From Ptychodera flava (taxonomy: Eukaryota > Hemichordata > Enteropneusta > Ptychoderidae): a stretch of 64,000 nt of DNA. The stretch spans positions 30,666,462-30,730,461 of the forward strand of contig NC_091929.1 of NCBI RefSeq assembly GCF_041260155.1. The letters are read 5' to 3'. Shown one piece after another: positions 60,189-64,000 of this stretch (positions are counted from its first letter, which is position 1; each line of letters opens with the position of its first letter). The notes under the pieces were generated by a model that was given only the letters and a program-made list of their open reading frames with translations, was not told the DNA's origin and ran no database searches. The position numbers and the translations under genes are program-made.

Positions 60189-62042
60189 ACGGGTTGTACG
60201 TGACAAATCTAACATCCGAAGACATCGTATCGCAGCGTACGACAACAGTTCGGAAATAACGACAAAGTAGCCTTTATTCGGAAACAACCGTTCTTCGAGT
60301 TATTTCATATTAACGTCATTTTCTGATCGGGTATTACCAAGCTCTAAAACAGGTACGTAAACATTTAAATTAGTATTGGAAGAAGATAGACAGCTATTGT
60401 GTACAAAGGCTATTGTTTGCCCGTTAATTTTCTACTTACATACACACATACACACACACACATACACACAGGCGAAATTATTATTTATGGTAATTTTCAA
60501 GTTGTTTTAGCGTGAACAGTTGCCGGTCTACTTACCGTCTATATTCGAATTCGTCAACTCCGACGTCAACCGTTGACGATTGCCTGTATTCGAGTATAGC
60601 TTATAAGCTTTCGTTTTGTAGCAATGGCTGATTCCTGGGAAATAATGGCGACTGTGCTATAACAGCGCGACAAAATTTTTGCCTACGTAAAGCTGTTTGC
60701 TGTTTTTCCTTCACACTATATTTAATTTTATGAGGGTTTTGCAATTAAATTGTTGTACTTGAGTCAGTTTTCGCGATCGAATGTTGGGGGAAAGTCTTAA
60801 GCTTCGACAGTGTGCCATCGGCGCAACAGCTCTGCTGTGAACAATGCGCAACAAGTAGTTTCCTTAAGTGGCCCCTCTATCATGGTTGGTTGGTTGACTG
60901 AACGTGTCCCAATCATTTCTTGAGTCTAACAGGTATATGACACAATTTAACATGTAAGGATTAACTGACACCATAACATTGTCCGTATTTGCCTTCCTTG
61001 GAGTAAATGTTTTCGAGGGTGTTACTGCGACCAAACTACGCTACACCAATCGTCATGAAACAGTAGTCATTCGGCGGTGGAGCCTTCCACTGTCCGAAGT
61101 GAAACATGGTTCACACGTATACGACCCTCAACATTGGGCATACATATGACAATACCGACGTCCGTGAATAATACCGACTGTCAAATATTCTTTATATGTT
61201 TAATATTATTTTTCGACGCAATTTATTCCCATGTCACTGTCACGTTCGTTACGAAGCCAATTGTACATGCAGGTCTATTTTGACTGTAGACCACGGGATC
61301 TACGTGTCGACAAGCTTCGGTAGGTTTTTAAAGCTCTATGCTTGCCCTCGCCATTTTGAAACACAATTGATTAAGATATTTTGCATGACTGTGTAGAGGT
61401 CTCGATAGAATGTATCGGTTGACGCCCGTGATGGTTTTTCCTCTACTGCGTGGAGGTGTCACGATATATAAACATCGACAATGCAGTTTCGTTTTAACTA
61501 TTGTTCAGGTAAACATTACAATTTGTTTGCACACGTGACGCTTGCAGTCTACCTTGCACGTTGCAAAATCAAGGGATTATCGGTCTTGACTTATTATGTT
61601 GATAAAACCGTGCAGAAAAAATAATTTTAGGGAAAGAAATCGATAACAAAAACCTATTTCATCATTTTTGATCGAGAAACTTGCCAGATACCGACCTTTG
61701 TATTTTGAAGAAATGGAGGGCAACGCACTGACCGTTAAAGATTTTATTTATTCGGAAGGACGATAGAAAAGCCAAAATTAAAGTGCACGGCGGAGCGTAT
61801 ACGAGATTCTAATCACAATACTACTTTACCGCTTCAGAAAGTAAACTATGAACCCAAGGTATGTGTCACACCTATCAATATGCTTGTTCCCAATTTTCTG
61901 ACACTAACAAACGGAGTAAAGAACAAAGCTCGAATACAATTAGTCCGTTGGCCACAGGGGGTCTACGTGCACCCCCAGGATAACAAACCTGTATTTTTAA
62001 GAAGCCTTGGGATCCCTAGAATACGAAATGGAATTTAAAAAA
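60189..62042. other. No gene seen; intergenic
   Basis: It contains a short CA/TACA microsatellite near 60440-60471 and a small GGGGGT...ACCCCC stem near 61960. No gene supported. Confidence 0.4.
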
Positions 62043-62670
62043 GAAAATGTTGGGATGCAATAGCTGTTACGGTCATGTTTTGGAGGGTACCGCAAAATCA
62101 CGATTTTGCAACCCACATGCATTTTCGTCAAATCTGTCTTCTTGTAAGTCATCTGCTAAGCTTATTTTTTAACACAACCTCACTTGTTTGGTATCATTAG
62201 AAAGGCAATTTATTCGTCTTTAAGATAACATATTGTAATATGCAATATCTTGTACAGTTTCTATGAAATATGACCAAAACTTACCCCACACCCTAAAGTT
62301 TAACGTCGCAAATTAGGGTTAATCTCAAATTCTACCAATTTTTTAGCTAGACATAATAAAAAATGCAATGCCTTGCATGAAATCTGTTTCATTTGGTACA
62401 GGGACATGTCAGAAATATGAAATAGACTTTTAACAGACAAAATATTGGATTCTACAGCTGTAACAGTCATATTCTGAGGAGTACCGCGAAATCACAGTAA
62501 TGCAGACTCACATGCGTTTTTGTTAAATTTGTCTTCTTCTTATAGATCATCTGCTGAATTTATTTCATTACATAATCTGATTTGTTAGGTATCAAGGAAG
62601 GTAATTTACTAGTCTTTAAAAGGACATATTGTAATACGCTAAATATCTTGCACACGGCCTAGTACTTATG
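62043..62670 (+). repeat. Tandem direct duplication, period about 405 bp
   Basis: 62045-62270 and 62450-62670 share, in order, AGCTGT.AC.GTCAT, GTACCGC.AAATCAC, CACATGC.TTTT, AAAT.TGTCTTCTT, ATCATCTGCT and ACATATTGTAATA. The units are clearly diverged, so the duplication is old. Confidence 0.7.
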
Positions 62671-63102
62671 AGTATGTACCACGCCCCCCCCCAAAAAAAA
62701 CGCTGTGATGTGCAGGTTCTGAAATGACGCGCTGTGACCAGAAACGATAAATTTGTTGGCCTAAATGCGAATGACAAGATCAAAAAGTGATGTGAACATC
62801 ATGGTGTTATCCTAAAATTGTTCAACTCGTGTTGACGGAACGATTCCAAGCATCTTTGAGAACAATTGAAGGCTTGTATCACAAATGCGTCCAATTGTCG
62901 TCAATTACCAAAGTCGTCATTATTTAGTGACATCCCTGGTCGTTCAGGTATTGGCTTTGAAATTACCCAGGAGATGTGAGAGATTTGTGAGAACTTTTAG
63001 TTTGGGCACTGTCACAATTACGGTGAGAAACCTACTTCTTAGCTTTGAACTGTCTCCATTCTGACATATACAGAAAGAAGAAGTCCACGACGAAATAACA
63101 GA

Positions 63103-63251
63103 ATGGCGTCATCTGAAGGAGTTGTTATTCCTGAAGTTCACTTTACCAATGGTGTCCGGCTTCTTCTATACTTGATGACAAGCTGGTGTATGTCGTGTCT
63201 ACTTTTCTTCCTACTTCGCTTTACACGCTTGGGTAATTTCCCAGACCGAAG
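63103..63251 (+). CDS. Candidate first coding exon of an unrecognised membrane protein
   Basis: An ATG at 63103 opens 50 codons. After an 18-residue polar start (MASSEGVVIPEVHFTNGV) comes a hydrophobic helix of about 22 residues rich in Leu, Phe and Cys, then a basic and polar tail. The frame meets GAAG|GTAAAT at 63251-63253, which works as a splice donor and would otherwise read into TAA. A signal-anchor start followed by an intron fits a first exon; the rest of the gene would lie beyond the window. It could equally be a chance frame. No family recognised. Confidence 0.3.
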
Positions 63252-63255
63252 GTAA

Positions 63256-64000
63256 ATATCGCCTTGGACCCGTCGATCACTATTGTCATAGAGATAAGGG
63301 ATGGATTATTCCATCTTTGGATGGGGGTGCTGCGAATTCCGACATGAAATTTAAATTTAAGTTGTCAATTTTGTGAACCTTCACATTCATACTTGTTGCC
63401 CAAAATTCCATATTATTCTCCCAGACTATGATAAAGTTATTTTTTGCGAAACTCAGAAATGCAATTTTTTCCTGCAATTTTAGCCGGGCGATTCGTCTCT
63501 TGTAGCTGTAGGAAAGTTTTTGTCTGAAAGCAGGGACAAAATGTATGTCAATACGTACGTCTTCTGTCCGGGCCGTAAGCTATGGCCTCGGTCGTGATCT
63601 CTGCTTATTCTCTGCCTTTATCACCTTTCACGAAAGAGAAGCTACTGATTAGTCGCTCAAATCAATATTAAACGAATCACATTTGTTCTCTGACTCTATA
63701 CACAAACATATTTCAATATTCATTCAATGAGAAGTTTTAAAATGAAAACTTACTGTCGACGCCACTGTATGCAAATAGTCGCTAGGGACTCATATCTCGC
63801 GATAGATGACTCACGCTCTTAAAGATTAATACAACCCTTTTCAGAATTAGAGCGCGAAGCCACTGCAGTTAACTGCAATAAAACTGCTTACACTAATTAG
63901 TTTCAGCTGTAGCCGTGGCCACTTTGGTGTTGAACAAGGCTACTTGATAAAGACCAAAAGTTCTGCTTGTACAAAGGCAAAACTAACTCTGTCTGAGGCT
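63256..64000. other. Right edge, no gene seen
   Basis: No further exon recognised. If 63103-63251 is a first exon, this is its first intron. Confidence 0.4.

Noticed and set aside
1-64000. LTR retroelements, virus-like elements or toxin genes
   Set aside because: No long terminal repeats, capsid, protease, integrase or envelope-like sequence was recognised; the reverse transcriptase fragments are of the non-LTR type.

Overview
The window is nuclear DNA of an invertebrate animal. Genes have short GT-AG exons in repeat-rich, AT-leaning DNA with many microsatellites, MITE-like hairpins and LINE fragments. The gene families (MYND/DUF4470 proteins, SLC28 and UNC93A-type transporters) fit a marine invertebrate such as a lancelet or acorn worm, but the sequence alone does not fix the species.

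Layout. (1) 1-30.4 kb is a head-to-tail array of three copies of one two-exon gene. It encodes a protein with two successive MYND zinc fingers followed by a DUF4470-type domain (exons 736-858 and 2025-3779; 8091-8213 and 8866-10631; 24063-24185 and 27761-29523). Copy 1 is open throughout (625 aa), copy 2 has one frameshift near its 3' end, and copy 3 has three frameshifts. The flanking spacers are duplicated along with the genes. The spacer after copy 2 is broken twice by inserted blocks: 11.55-15.71 kb (170-bp tandem duplication, long hairpin, 1.35-kb TIR element, LINE fragment) and about 15.85-19.76 kb (a composite element ending in CACGTG palindromes). A relative of the second element sits in the intron of copy 3. 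(2) 30.4-37.5 kb has no recognised gene. It holds a minus-strand LINE fragment, a duplicated segment whose one copy carries a 703-bp TIR element and whose other copy is the empty site, and microsatellites. (3) 37.56-46.60 kb is a complete ten-coding-exon gene for a concentrative nucleoside transporter (SLC28/CNT, 602 aa), with three copies of a MITE-like repeat in its introns. (4) 47.68-51.29 kb, convergent with it, is a three-exon UNC93A-like gene (502 aa). (5) 51.3-64 kb is intergenic, with dispersed repeats, hairpins, a second copy of the 0.7-kb TIR element and one candidate first exon near 63.1 kb.

How the genes relate: the two transporter genes are convergent neighbours with no evident shared pathway. 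The MYND array looks like a recently and locally expanded family in which the copies are decaying at different rates. The most unusual items are the CACGTG-hairpin elements, filled with POU-octamer-containing sub-repeats at a spacing of roughly 147 bp; the mixed CNT2/CNT3-type selectivity residues in the nucleoside transporter; and the paralogous empty site that defines the 703-bp element and its 7-bp target duplication. No virus-like or LTR element was recognised.
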